A DNA stretch of 64,000 nt from Bathynomus jamesi (taxonomy: Eukaryota > Arthropoda > Malacostraca > Isopoda > Cirolanidae). The DNA is taken from assembly GCA_023014485.1 (NCBI GenBank), contig JAJOZX010012215.1, forward strand, positions 37,003 through 101,002, in the 5' to 3' direction. Made by a program: the position numbers and the translations under genes. Below the pieces are notes generated by a model. It did not search any database, was not told the DNA's origin, and worked only from the letters and a program-made list of their open reading frames with translations. This document shows, in pieces, positions 33,486-43,538 of this stretch. Numbering within the stretch: the first letter of the stretch is position 1; the number at the start of each line of letters is the position of its first letter.

Positions 33486-33798
33486 GAGGAAATTTTTTGT
33501 GAAAATGTCTGCGCTTACAACCACCGGTGAGTAACCAAATATTTTTTTTTAGATTGAATTGAATAACCTTCACTGATAAAATAAATACGTACAAATTTAC
33601 AATTTTTGTTTTAACATAAATAATCGTGAAGTTGAACCATTTATTTTATTTAATTTGGCCCTTAAGCTTTAGGCTTTACTGGGCTCTTAATTAAAAATAA
33701 AACAGACAGTTATTATTATTATTAATAATAATAATATATATATCATGAATAAGAATTATTAATAAGAATATATATTAATCTTAAGTTATTACAGGAGC
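32716..33798. other. Non-coding stretch with a (TA)n run and dispersed repeats
   Basis: I see no gene. It holds the repeat shared with 7692-7745 (near 32930-32990), a (TA)n microsatellite at about 33452-33480, the inverted counterpart of 6943-7025 near 33650-33720, and an (ATT)n/(AAT)n run near 33711-33735. Confidence 0.5.
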
Positions 33799-33930
33799 CA
33801 GTGTTGTGCCCGTTACTTTATAAATGTAATGCCGTTACCGTTACTACAGTCTAAATGTAACGCCGTTATCGTTACAGTTACCATTTTTAAAAAGTAACGA
33901 GTAACGGCACCGTTACTCGTTACCGTTACT
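33799..33930. repeat. hAT-like end fragment rich in GTAACG/CGTTAC
   Basis: It begins CAGTGTTGTGCCCGTTAC and is packed with inverted and direct GTTACCGTTAC/GTAACGGTAAC units. This layout resembles hAT subterminal repeats. I found no matching second end, so it is probably a solo end or a truncated MITE. Confidence 0.5.
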
Positions 33931-34191
33931 TTTAATGAAATGTAAATATATTATATATATGCAAAGGTATATTATAATTTATATATACATAAAATATTAT
34001 ATTATATAAATATTCGCTTGTGGCGAGTATGTGTTGGTTGGATCCACTGGTTAATGCATAGGCTATGAAGTCTGTGCATGCCTTTATTGCGTTGTTATGA
34101 CTTATACTAATATTTTCAAAAAAGTGAAACAAATTACTGCAAGATTATTACTAGGAATTGCAACATAACAGAGGGGGGGGGGGGGGGGGGG

Positions 34192-35092
34192 GAGAGCTGG
34201 GCAGTATTTAAATACATTTGTGTATTTAGAACTGTATTTATAAATACATTGTTTTTCATGTATTTAAATATAGTATTTAAATACAATGTATTTAAATACT
34301 CAAAATATAAAAATGTAAATACTTTTACTGGTTTAATACACGTTCTGTACTAGCACAGTACGACGCGTCGACAGTGTAGTACAGCATGGTTCATGTTTCA
34401 ACGTGTCAGTTCAATCAGTTGTGTGCCACCCTTAGTCGAAAGCGGTTGATTTCTTTATCGTGTTCGTGTCATGGCTTCAACAAGCAAATCCGGTGAATCA
34501 AACAGTGATATATCTGCAGATAACAATTTAGTGCACCCTCTGTTTGATGGAAAATACTTTAAAATTAAATCTAAAGACGGTAATAAGGTAAAGTGCACCT
34601 GCTTGCTGTGTAAACACGAAGTCTCTGCTGCAAGCAATGCTACAACGAATCTCTACACTCATCTGAAGGTAAGTGTTTTTTTAGACATCAAAAAATATCT
34701 TGAAATTGACCGAATAATCGTACAAAACGGCTCTGCCTTAAGTGGGCCTGTGTAACTAACTCGTTGCAATCAATCCAATTTGCGATGGAAAATTCATTGA
34801 TGAAAAAGCTTTTAAAATCGTCTGATCTATCGAGTGGTGTATTTATTTCGAAATTCACCGTGTCCCCTAAAGTAGAAATTTATCAAAACATGAATTAGTG
34901 AATGCATATGTTAAAATTTGTATGTATTTAAAATGTATTTACAAATGTATTTAAATACAATTGATGTATTTTGTATTTAGTATCTAAATACATTCGTAAA
35001 ATGTATTTAGTATTTAGTATTTAAATACATTTCTCCCATGTATTTAGTATTTAGTATTTAAATACATTCAATGTATTTATTGAACAGCTCTG
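34192..35092 (+). mobile_element. Deleted hAT with BED-finger exon, inserted in a G run
   Basis: The ends read AGAGCTGGGCAGTATTTAAA (left) and the complement of CAGAGCTGTTCAATAAATAC (right), with many GTATTTAAATAC palindromes near both ends. The left flank is a run of about 19 G and the right flank another run of G, so an 8-bp TSD of pure G is plausible though not provable. Only the first transposase exon survives. Confidence 0.7.
34471..34668 (+). pseudogene. hAT transposase first exon (BED zinc finger)
   Basis: Sixty-six codons from ATG to a GTAAGT donor: MASTSKSGESNSDISADN, then HPLFDGKYFKIKSKDGNKVK and CTCLLCKHEVSAASNATTNL, YTHLK. The CxxC...NLxxHL spacing is a BED finger that would bind the element's ends. 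No downstream exon remains within the element, so it cannot make a transposase. Confidence 0.7.
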
Positions 35093-35510
35093 GGGGGGGG
35101 ACTTTTCTAATTACTCCCATAGATAATGAGTGCTTCTAACAGTAGGATTGTGTTCGTTCCCCCCACCCAACTTTTTTACTCCAGTTACGCCCCTGAGTTA
35201 TTATTAGTATTATTATAAATATAAAACAAATACAAAGTCATTATTGAAGGTACGACACCAATACTATACAAAGAAATCAATATTAGATATGATGAATGAA
35301 TAATAACAAGTAATGTACATTTAATCCTTGATCAGACATGGGGCTGAGGCCTGGCCTCGGGCATATTTTGCAGGCTTCGGCCTCGGACCTGAAAAGTGGC
35401 CTTGGCCTCGGCCTCGAGGCCAACTGAAAAGTGGAAAGCCCTCGTGACTTTCGTGAGGCCTTAGGGAATCCTGATTTGTTTTGTTCTGTAATTTTCAACC
35501 CTCGGTAGCG

Positions 35511-35600
35511 TTGGGGTGGAGATTCTTCAGGTGGGCGCGCTGGGGGTGGATATTCTTCAGGTGGGCGCGCTCGGGGTGGATATTCTTCAGGTGAAGACCA
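35511..35600 (+). repeat. Minisatellite, three ~30-bp units
   Basis: Units of the form GGGGTGGATATTCTTCAGG followed by TGGGCGCGCT repeat three times. It is near the left end of the hAT and GC-richer than its surroundings. Confidence 0.8.
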
Positions 35601-36357
35601 TGACCTGACAGGTGACCGTATGTTGCGGCATACTTTGATAAATATTATTCAGACAGGTGACTAGTCAGGCGGCAGTCTTTGATACATACTATTCAGTTTG
35701 GTGACCAACGGATTAGTGACGGGTCACTGTGACGTTAGGTACATAAATATTATATATGTCGCGGTATATAAATATTATTCAGTCAGTCAGCAGTAGACCA
35801 ATTGACTTAATGTAGCAAAACTAGTTTGGGAAAGCAATCTATCAGTTGGTCATCAGTTGAACTGAGCTCATATAATGTGTTTGTGTTATTTATGTGTATA
35901 AACTATTGTACTGTATCTATTTCTATAACAAAAAATAGGCCAAACTAGAGAAGAATACCACCTGGTATACTGATAACTAGCTACTAGCCTTGATAATTTT
36001 GTTTTACGCCCGTCGTAAACTGTAACATATAAACTTCTAAATAATATGATTTGCAATGAATATACAGTATAATATTGGATGCAAACAATAATTTTGCTAA
36101 TATTGGCATTATAACTGAAATGTAAATTGTTATATTGTTTGCGAATAATTTTGTCGGTCTTTTTCATTTACTTTAATAATATAAAGTATTATAACTTTAA
36201 AAATGTCTGATAAATAATGGATAATATCAGGTGCAAATATACTCTTGACTCAAATTACATACAGTATACTGTATACTCTATAACATGTTGAAATATCAAG
36301 TACAAATATATTCTTAATATTATCGTTATTATATTATTATCGTATAATATATAATTA

Positions 36358-37127
36358 TACAGGGTGTCCCATAAGTCCGGCATCATAGGAGAAATTTATA
36401 CTTTTCTATTTCTACAAACCATAATTCATATGCTCGGGATGCTAATTTCCCGTCCACCATTCTGTTCAGTGACGAGGCTATTTTTTATGGAAATGGTGAG
36501 GTAAATCGACAGAACACTCGCTACTGGTCTCAAAACAACCCTCACTGGTATACCTCTTCAAAGGAACAAGGTGCATCTCGGGTGATGGTATGGTGTGGCA
36601 TTTGGAAGGATCGCATCATAGGCCCCCTCTTTTTCGATGAACATGTCACTGGAGGCACCTACCTACGTATGCTCAAGGAAGAAGCATTTCCCAGTGTCTT
36701 GAACGAAGAAGGAAATTTCCCAGCATGGTTCCAGCAAGACGGCGCTCCTGCACATTACAGCACCCAAGTAAGGGAATACCTGTACCAACAATTCCCTGGT
36801 CATTGGATAGGACGTCGAGGGCCTGTGGAATGGCCAGCTAGAAGCCTGGATCTCACGCCACTAGATTTTTATCTCTGGGACCACTTGAAAGCGCTGGTAT
36901 ACGCAGAGAAAATTAGGTGTTGAACATTTGCGGCAGCGCATTATTGGGGCATGTAACACCATTACTCCTGACATCATTCACCGTGTGCTTGCTGACTGGG
37001 TATCACGTCTGAATTTGTGTATTGAAAACAATGGTGGACATATTGAGCACGTTCTGTAAATAAAAGCTTTTGTTTTGCCTTTTTTTATTATTTTTCCTAT
37101 GATGCCGGACTTATGGGACACCCTGTA
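36358..37127 (+). mobile_element. Mariner-like element, N-terminal deletion (TA TSD)
   Basis: The ends are TACAGGGTGTCCCATAAGTC at 36358 and its complement ending at 37127, flanked by TA on both sides. At 770 bp it is shorter than a full mariner because the DNA-binding half of the gene is missing. It is a different family from the mariner at 18016, sharing only the TACAGGGTGT start. Confidence 0.88.
36440..37059 (+). pseudogene. Mariner transposase, catalytic half
   Basis: It reads ANFPSTILFSDEAIFYGNGE (first D), GASRVMVWCGIWKD, WFQQDGAPAHYSTQVREYL (second D), VEWPARSLDLTPLDFYLWDH (third D), then a one-base frameshift near 36920. The tail reads VEHLRQRIIGACNTITPDII and GGHIEHVL-stop. The N-terminal helix-turn-helix half is deleted. 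It is inactive. Confidence 0.85.
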
Positions 37128-37615
37128 TAGTAATGGCATGATATAAACTTCATACCTATAGGCCTACCGTACATCAGAAACATCTTTCACATACAGTACA
37201 AGTCATAGGCGTTACGGCGTACGAGTCGGGGGGACTGGGAGGGCTGAATTCGGGCAAACTGCCTCTGCATTCGAGCAAAATGAAAAAAATAATAGCTTGT
37301 AAAAGTTGGAGAAATGCTAGTCTTATATTATAAATTCAGGATCAGAAAGTTATAAGATAATTTCATATATTTATTTATTAGCTGTTATTAAGTACTTATT
37401 AAGCTGTTATTAGTACTTATAGGCTATTTTTTATTCCAGGTTCAGTCTAGATTTTACTATGGTATTTAGCCCAAATAGGGGCTATAAGACTTTGCTTAAA
37501 AATTCATAAGAATATCTAATCCTTGTCATGAGTTAATTGCCTTCTAAGCTTATCATGAATATTGAATTACTTGGTAAGTTGAAATTTTTATAATTAGGTA
37601 AGGTACTAAGAAGAA

Positions 37616-37876
37616 ATGCTGACCTCATTATCAAGACACTTGGTCACTGTCGAGACGAGGATAACTTGGAACTCTTGTGGACTGCGGCACATGAAGACCT
37701 ATCTCCGCACAACAATGAGAGAAGAGCGTTTAAACAGTGTTGCTGTCATAAACATTGAACGAGCGTATGCTAACAGAACAATTGAAAATGGCATGGATAA
37801 AATGATCGACACTTTTGGTAGGCAAAAAGGGCGAGACAAATACTTTTTCCAAGTTTTTCATAATTTTAGTTTGTAA
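37616..37876 (+). pseudogene. hAT transposase C-terminus
   Basis: It reads YLRTTMREERLNSVAVINIE, RAYANRTIENGMDKMIDTFG and RQKGRDKYFF before the stop. LRTTM..ERL...A.I.IE is the dimerisation-domain signature of ZMYM1/TTF-type hATs. The part before codon 20 is not similar, so the exon probably starts near 37650. The rest of the gene is gone. Confidence 0.7.
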
Positions 37877-38553
37877 ATAGCAACAAATTGAAATTGCTTA
37901 TTTCGTGAATTTTCCCTTATGAAGGAAATGACTATGTTTCCATTGTTATGCTGATGGGTTTTCTTTAATTTCTCAAAAGATATGTTGATTCATTTTACAT
38001 TGTGAGCACAGTAGGTGCTACTAAATTTATTTAAGTTGTGTTGGCTCACAAGTTTTTATTATCTTTTTTGTGCATGAATAAAATATTTGATATAGTCTTA
38101 TGCCCTATTAATCAAAATTAACTAAGTACCAGTAGGGATTACAATACATCATGGAAGTTGCATCAAAACAGAAAAATCATACAATTAATTTTGCAAAGCA
38201 TGACACGTATCCTTTGGTAATGTTAGTGCTCTTCTCATAGCCTGTTGGAGTGAGGGAGTCTGTGATGATCCTAATTTCCTATATATATATATATATTAGG
38301 GTGTTTCATAAATTAAAAGTTTGGAAAAATTTTAATCCACATGGATCCCCTTCTTCCATTTGCTGAGGAGACTGATAAACCGAAGTATTAATTCAATAGT
38401 TTAAAGTTTACGGGTCCCCAGTTTGATGCTCTGGCAGATCATAAACGGAAAAAATTAAACAAAAATCTGTCAATGAATTTTTATTCAACAAACGAGTACC
38501 ATTTCACTACACATTTTCACAAAGATACAAAAAACATAACCACTTCTTGCGAA

Positions 38554-40773
38554 TCATTTGTCCATGAAATCCTTCTTGGTTTTATTCGGGTATTTCGCCC
38601 TATGCTGCATCACAGTTTTGAGCAAATACTGCTTCTGCTCTTCGTTCTTCGTCAGAGAACAGTTGAACTCTTTGGTGAGCGCGATGGCTCTTTCGGCCCG
38701 ATCGTTGACGACAGAGATTTTGTTAACAGTTGCCGCTGCTTGCTTGAAGCCCTCTACTTCAGTCCACTCGGCAACTGGCTTTTTCAAGAATTCTGTGTCC
38801 AAGTCGAATGCATGGAAGAAAGCCATCGTCTTTCCTGTCACGAACTCCGCCAGGTGTTTCGAGGCAAGATTCCTGACGTTCTTCCCTTTGGGTCGCTTGA
38901 GTTCCTTTTTCGATGCGGGCTTACCCAAACTGACGACCATCTGAGCCTTTTCTTCATCTGCCACATCTGCGTCGAAGAACGCCATGGCAATAAGAGTCTC
39001 AGAGATGTACCATAGGTGTCGAGACATGGCTTCTTGCGCAGCGTTAACACACGAATATCCCGACATGGCAAAGGCTTCCGCGTCACGCAGAAATTCCAGA
39101 TCAACTGCGGCAGCCTTGCTTGAGGTTGCAGCACGAGTCCAACCTCGGATGTAGACGAGGGACACGAAGAGACCTACGGCTGTCAGAGCTTCCAACTCGT
39201 GACTCGACATCTTGAACTGCTTCTTCAGTAGAATTACTTTCAAGGAGTAGATGGCTATCGCCATCCATCGAGCGTGATGGTAAGCGCCAGGGGCTCTGAG
39301 AGGGAAATCCACCACTTTTGCTTCTCCCAGGAAGATGAGAACCAACTGTAGCAGTTCCTTGTAGTCATCGCGCTGATGCGACGTGCTCACCATCCCTCTC
39401 ACCAGCAGGACTGACTTCTCCCTCAGTTCCCTCATAGAGTCATTGACTTGAGCAAAATCGTACGGCCGCACGTCCAACCGGTCGATGAACTTCCATGGTG
39501 CCTGAAACCTCTTGAAAACGGGTATATCGGGGCCACTTGAAGGGCCGTATGCACGCTTGAAGACGGAGCTGAGGATGACTTCATAGATGTGATGCCGACA
39601 GGGGAAGTACATGAGTTCTCTGCCAAGACCTTTCTCAATCAGGACGCAGGCCCCGATATGAATCCCGGTGTTCGACGCTGTCGTGTCGAAAGACAGTCCC
39701 CGCACGCGCTCTTCCATCCTGTGTTCCTTGACCAAATCCAAGCAAACTCGCGCTATCTTCTCGCCGGTTCCGGACGTCACCTTAGGAACGCCGAGCAACT
39801 TCTCCTTGCCGTCGCCAGAGACGAGGACGGCGATCCGGTCAACGCTCTCCTTCCATTGCTCATTGTCAGGTAGGAGCTTACCGTCCCAATGCAAGACAAG
39901 AGGCTGAACAGGACAAACTTCGTCGGATTGATAACTTTCAGCAGCCACCTTCCTGAGAGCCTTGCGTGTGCGGTACATGGTACTGGCAGAAATGGACAGT
40001 TCATCCAAGTCAAAACCTAGTGATTTAGCCGCTGCAGCGTACGACATAGCTGAATCGCGGTACGAAATATTCAGCCGATCGTAGGTAGTCGTCACATCCT
40101 GTGAGATCAGATTCCTGCGTCGCTTCTTGGTATTTCCCTTGGAGGAGGATGGAAAAACTTCCACGGTTGGGTCAACGACATCTGAGTCAGTCTCTGACGA
40201 AGTTGAAATCACTAAAGCCCCCGTATCTTCTGCAGCTCCTTGTTCCTTCCTGGCCTTCTCCTGTTGTTCCTTAATCTTGTCCAGCCTCTTCCTTTTCATA
40301 ATCTCCTTATAGTGAAGCTTCATGTCAACAGGGCCCATGCTGCAGGAATTTGGATCTTCACGCTGCATGTCGAGAAAGTGGATGTCCTCCTGATTCTTCA
40401 TCATTTCCTTAGCCTGTGAATGAGCAATGTCCATGATCTCCTTCGCTATTGCCTCCTTGAACATCGCCTCCTTCACTCGGAAGGACTCTGCTTTATGTGA
40501 CTTGTGCTTCACAAGCCGGTCGTATTCCTTGAGAAGGGATTCCATCTTCCTCAAGGCCGAATCTCGACGCATCATGGGGATTCTCGCTCTCTCCCAAAAT
40601 ATGAGACAGGCATCCAGGCACAGGTTCAGGCATTTAGTACGTCCAAATTTTTGCTCCTTTTGGTGGTAAAAGTACTTTTTGAGTACTTGCAACTGAGTTG
40701 GAAGGCCACTTGATGTGATGTTCGCATCCGTCTGGCCAATAAGAAACACTTCTGTTTTCGCTCTGGTAGACAC
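38554..40773 (-). CDS. Intact 740-codon protein of unknown family (probable transposase)
   Basis: I start the main exon at 40773, after a TTTTCCAG acceptor on the minus strand. The open frame extends to 40896, but that part is intron and palindrome. A two-codon first exon ATGGAG|GT at 41291-41286 would join in frame. The N-terminal third is charged and coiled-coil-like (ALRKMESLLKEYDRLVKHKS; KRKRLDKIKEQQEKARKEQG) with a basic KKRRR patch. The core has VLHWDGKLLPD, DRIAVLVSGDGKEKLLGVPK, GLSFDTTASNTGIHIGAC, FPCRHHIYEVILSSVF and SSGPDIPVFKRF, with Asp/Glu residues suited to an RNase-H-like fold. The end has VVNDRAERAIALTKEF. I know no named family for it, though the HWDGK / FDTTASNTG / CRHHIYE blocks look strongly conserved. 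No stop or frameshift is visible. Confidence 0.75.
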   Translation of the reverse strand: MSTRAKTEVFLIGQTDANITSSGLPTQLQVLKKYFYHQKEQKFGRTKCLNLCLDACLIFWERARIPMMRRDSALRKMESLLKEYDRLVKHKSHKAESFRVKEAMFKEAIAKEIMDIAHSQAKEMMKNQEDIHFLDMQREDPNSCSMGPVDMKLHYKEIMKRKRLDKIKEQQEKARKEQGAAEDTGALVISTSSETDSDVVDPTVEVFPSSSKGNTKKRRRNLISQDVTTTYDRLNISYRDSAMSYAAAAKSLGFDLDELSISASTMYRTRKALRKVAAESYQSDEVCPVQPLVLHWDGKLLPDNEQWKESVDRIAVLVSGDGKEKLLGVPKVTSGTGEKIARVCLDLVKEHRMEERVRGLSFDTTASNTGIHIGACVLIEKGLGRELMYFPCRHHIYEVILSSVFKRAYGPSSGPDIPVFKRFQAPWKFIDRLDVRPYDFAQVNDSMRELREKSVLLVRGMVSTSHQRDDYKELLQLVLIFLGEAKVVDFPLRAPGAYHHARWMAIAIYSLKVILLKKQFKMSSHELEALTAVGLFVSLVYIRGWTRAATSSKAAAVDLEFLRDAEAFAMSGYSCVNAAQEAMSRHLWYISETLIAMAFFDADVADEEKAQMVVSLGKPASKKELKRPKGKNVRNLASKHLAEFVTGKTMAFFHAFDLDTEFLKKPVAEWTEVEGFKQAAATVNKISVVNDRAERAIALTKEFNCSLTKNEEQKQYLLKTVMQHRAKYPNKTKKDFMDK

Positions 40774-40840
40774 CTGGAAAAGAAAACAAACTAAATAATT
40801 CCACAGAAATAATTTCACATCGTAATTAATTTCATTAATT

Positions 40841-41033
40841 AAATAAAGAAAGCAGTAACTGGGACTCGAACCAGTGTCATAGCCGTTTGGCGGCATCGCT
40901 CAAGTCGGCGTACATAGCACGCTATCCACTACACCATCTAGGGAGTGGATAGCGTGCTGTGTACGCCGACTTGAGCGATGCCGCCAAACGGCTATGACAC
41001 TGGTTCGAGTCCCAGTTACTGCTTTTCTTTATT
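40841..41033. repeat. 193-bp palindrome with tRNA-like B-box, in the intron
   Basis: Arms 40841-40930 and 40944-41033 are near-perfect complements around a 13-base centre. Each arm contains a tRNA-like order: GGTGTAGTGGATAGCG (A-box-like, complete only in the left arm read on the minus strand) and GGTTCGAGTCC (B-box). The T-stem does not pair fully, so this is a tRNA-derived repeat, not a working tRNA gene. It lies between the putative tiny first exon and the main exon of the 740-codon gene. Confidence 0.75.
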
Positions 41034-41621
41034 TATAAAACTGATACGTGTACACTACGTTCTCTTTGACAATTCATTAATTAAATAAATTTCAATACCG
41101 CAGTAAAATTACATTAATTAGTATCATAAATAATTACCAGCTTAGTTGTCCAATATGCAACAGACTAATTAATTTCATGTAATATTAATAATAAATATCA
41201 CTACCACAGTAAAATGACAGAAATTAAATAATAATAAATTTCAATACCACAGTAAAGTGAGATAATTAGTAGCATATATAATTACCTCCATAGTTGTCCA
41301 ATAGGCTATACAACACGAACCGCTCAAGTGACGAAGAAAACCGTCTTCACTGCAGGCAGGCGAGAAATGAACTGACAAAAGGTCGTCAAAGTTGGGGACC
41401 TCTAAATGCAGCGCGATCTGGTTCAAACTTGCACAAACGTGTTTTCTTGTTCTTTAGAATACGGAGAAACGTGTGGATTAAAACTCCAAGCTCATTTTTA
41501 TTTTACCCTATAGGTATGAAACACCCTAATATATATATATATATATACAGTTAATTACATTAACTATCTAATTTCGGGCATTCTTTGTTGTAACTTAAAA
41601 ATTATGGCAAATTTGTATCAG

Positions 41622-41637
41622 CCCCCCCCCCCCCCCC
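41622..41637 (+). repeat. C homopolymer run
   Basis: About 16 C lie just inside the right end of the hAT at 37204-41663. Its left end has shorter G runs at the mirrored position. Confidence 0.8.
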
Positions 41638-41711
41638 AAAAGATTCGGTGCCGTACGCCTATGGTACAAGCTACAATTACAATAATATTATGATCTTTGG
41701 TAGACTTTAAG

Positions 41712-42280
41712 CAGGGCCGGATTTACTTGCTTGTGGGCCCTAGGCCAAACCTTATCAGTGCCCCCCCAAAAAAAATATTATATATATAATATATATATAT
41801 CGTAATATTGTAATGTAAAAAAAAAAAGAATTACAACATAATGTAACACATCAATAATTTTATTCAAATTAGTTTTATATCATGTACAACTTATTCTTAC
41901 ACAAAGGAATAATGGAAAAAATACAGTCAAATTGAAGCATAATAAATTTTGCAATAAGAATTACAACATAATGTAATACATTACACATTAATAATTTTTA
42001 ATCAAATTAGTTCCATATCAAGTACATCAAAGTAAATCAAGTTCCATATCATGTACATCTACACATAGGAATAATGGAAAAATACAATGAAACTGAAGCA
42101 TAATAAATTTTGCAAGCAACTATGTGAAGTTCAAAATGACTTTTTCCTGCTTTTTTCTATGGCAATTTGTCAATGATACTGTTTGTGTCAAGGGATTGTA
42201 GGAGGTCCCCAGTGGGCCCCCAGTTACTGGTGGGCCCTAGGCCAATGGCCTATGTTTGCCTATTGGAAAATCCGGCCCTG
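41712..42280. mobile_element. hAT-type MITE (CAGGGCCGGATTT ends)
   Basis: The ends are CAGGGCCGGATTTACTTGC at 41712 and the complement of CAGGGCCGGATTTTCCAAT ending at 42280. Flanks ACTTTAAG (41704-41711) and ACTTTTAAG (42281-42289) are an 8-bp duplication with a one-base slip. GGGCCCTAGGCCAA recurs near both ends. An internal ~90-bp segment is repeated (AATTACAACATAATGTAA..., near 41830 and 41960). There is no coding sequence. Confidence 0.8.
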
Positions 42281-42561
42281 ACTTTTAAGACCACAATTTC
42301 TTATTGTCAAGATACATAAAAATGCAAAACTTAAAAAAATAAGGTATCTCCAAATGTAGCTCTGTTTGCAATGCTCGCTAGAGTCGCTAATAATTGTAGC
42401 CATTCAGAAATTATACGATCAACACAGTGAGTTAGTACAATCTTAAAATATTTTGCTAGATCATCTTCACTTCATAACTTTCCAGATCATCATAAACACT
42501 TGAAATATTGCAAGTATATTAAAATGAGAAATAAGAACTGCATGAAATGAGAAATAAAAAC

Positions 42562-42657
42562 TTATTGGGCTAATGTATGGTGCCCAGGAAATCTTGTTCT
42601 GTTTATGTTCACATAAACAGAACAAGATTTCCTGGGCACCATACATTAGCCCAATAA
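42562..42657. repeat. Perfect 47-bp hairpin
   Basis: Arms 42562-42608 and 42611-42657 are exact complements around a 2-base centre; the arm starts TTATTGGGCTAATGTATGG. No TSD or known element end is present. It could be a local inverted duplication, a foldback element or a small-RNA precursor. Confidence 0.9.
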
Positions 42658-42976
42658 CGGCAACTGTGTCTGACTGTGTGACCCGGCAAGTGTAAACACA
42701 CAGCATGTCGGTGTTGTGGTGTGGCCACGTGTGATATATTAACGTGCTTAATGCTAAATAATTCCCTTTTATTAGATAAGTTAAGTGAGCTATGTCTTTG
42801 TTTTTTAATTTTGAGTAGCATCTTGCTTTTCCTTATGGATTTCAAAAAAAGAAGAGATACAGGCTAGTGTGAGGCTACGGTAGGTTACTTTGGAAAAGCT
42901 TTAGGCCTAGGCTAGGCTAGATTGTTGATCCTTCACAAAGCATGGAGGAGCTTATTCGTAAAAGATTTCAAAGTGA

Positions 42977-43051
42977 GTATCTGCACCCAGAGATGCAAGT
43001 ATCGCATTCGTTATTTGGATCCGAATATCACACTTCTGGGTGCAAATACCT
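42977..43051. repeat. Short inverted repeat
   Basis: GTATCTGCACCCAGAGATG and a near-complement ending TTCTGGGTGCAAATAC enclose about 40 bp. It is small and imperfect and could be a tiny MITE or chance. Confidence 0.35.
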
Positions 43052-43538
43052 TCAGCCTAACAATCTTAAAGCCTCGTGAGGCCTCTCCTAAAAAGGCCTC
43101 GGCCTCGGCCTCGAGGCCTTTGAAAAATTGTATGTCCTCGGCCTCGTAGATTTCTGAAGGCCTCGGCCTCGAGGCCTAAGGCCAGGCCTCGTCCTCATGC
43201 CTGTCCTTGATTACACACAAGAAATGAATAAGTAATAGAGTAATGTACATTTAATCCTAGATTTTTATTAGTACTCCATTACACTGGTATGCATATGAAA
43301 TTTTTTTGTCTGCTGTGAGGGTTTTTTCAACTCATATTATATAATTCGACCATGCTGAATTCGAAAATGACATTGGTTTTCCTCAATCAGGTCAGGTTTT
43401 TTCTCTATTGGCCATTTATTATAAGTCCAATTTTATCCCCAAATTTATTGATTTTTTTAGCTTAAACACTGTAGATACGAGTAATATTATAAGAACACTC
43501 GTGAAAAATGAAAACATTGTGTGAATAAATACTTTTAT

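Larger units (their letters stand above)
38297..41528 (-). mobile_element. TAGGGTGTTTCAT-ended element inserted in a (TA)n run
   Basis: The ends are TAGGGTGTTTCATA at 38297 and TATGAAACACCCTA ending at 41528, each flanked by (AT)n, so the duplication cannot be resolved. Only about 14 bp of the ends match. It encodes one long protein on the minus strand and a 5' intron with a large palindrome. The coding part is visibly richer in G+C than anything else in the window. The superfamily is unknown to me. Confidence 0.72.
37204..41663 (+). mobile_element. hAT with CATAGGCGT ends (TSD GTACAAG)
   Basis: The left end is CATAGGCGTTACGGCG at 37204 and the right end is the complement of CATAGGCGTACGGCACC ending at 41663. 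Flanks GTACAAGT and GTACAAGC agree at seven of eight bases. C- and G-runs lie near the ends (C run about 41622-41637). It keeps a hAT C-terminal exon (37616-37876) and was later entered by the TAGGGTGTTTCAT element at 38297-41528. Confidence 0.78.
35333..43203 (+). mobile_element. hAT with GGCCTCGG-rich ends (8-bp TSD TCCTTGAT), inflated by nested elements
   Basis: The left end is CAGACATGGGGCTGAGGCCT at 35333; the right end is the complement of CAGGCATGAGGACGAGGCCT ending at 43203. TCCTTGAT is duplicated at 35325-35332 and 43204-43211. GGCCTCGGCCTCGAGGCC-type repeats fill the first and last ~140 bp. It contains a mariner (36358-37127), another hAT (37204-41663) and a MITE (41712-42280). What is left of the host hAT itself is about 2 kb with no clear transposase. 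A ~40-bp direct repeat in the surrounding DNA (35290-35330 and 43222-43258) lies just outside. Confidence 0.82.

Noticed and set aside
40774..40896. N-terminal extension of the 740-codon protein (starting MPPNGYDTG)
   Set aside because: It lies in the palindrome and intron upstream of a TTTTCCAG acceptor and has no protein-like composition.
40841..41033. Two tRNA genes in opposite orientation
   Set aside because: B-box and A-box-like motifs are present, but the T-stem and acceptor stem do not pair properly and the right copy lacks part of the 5' end. Called a tRNA-derived palindrome instead.
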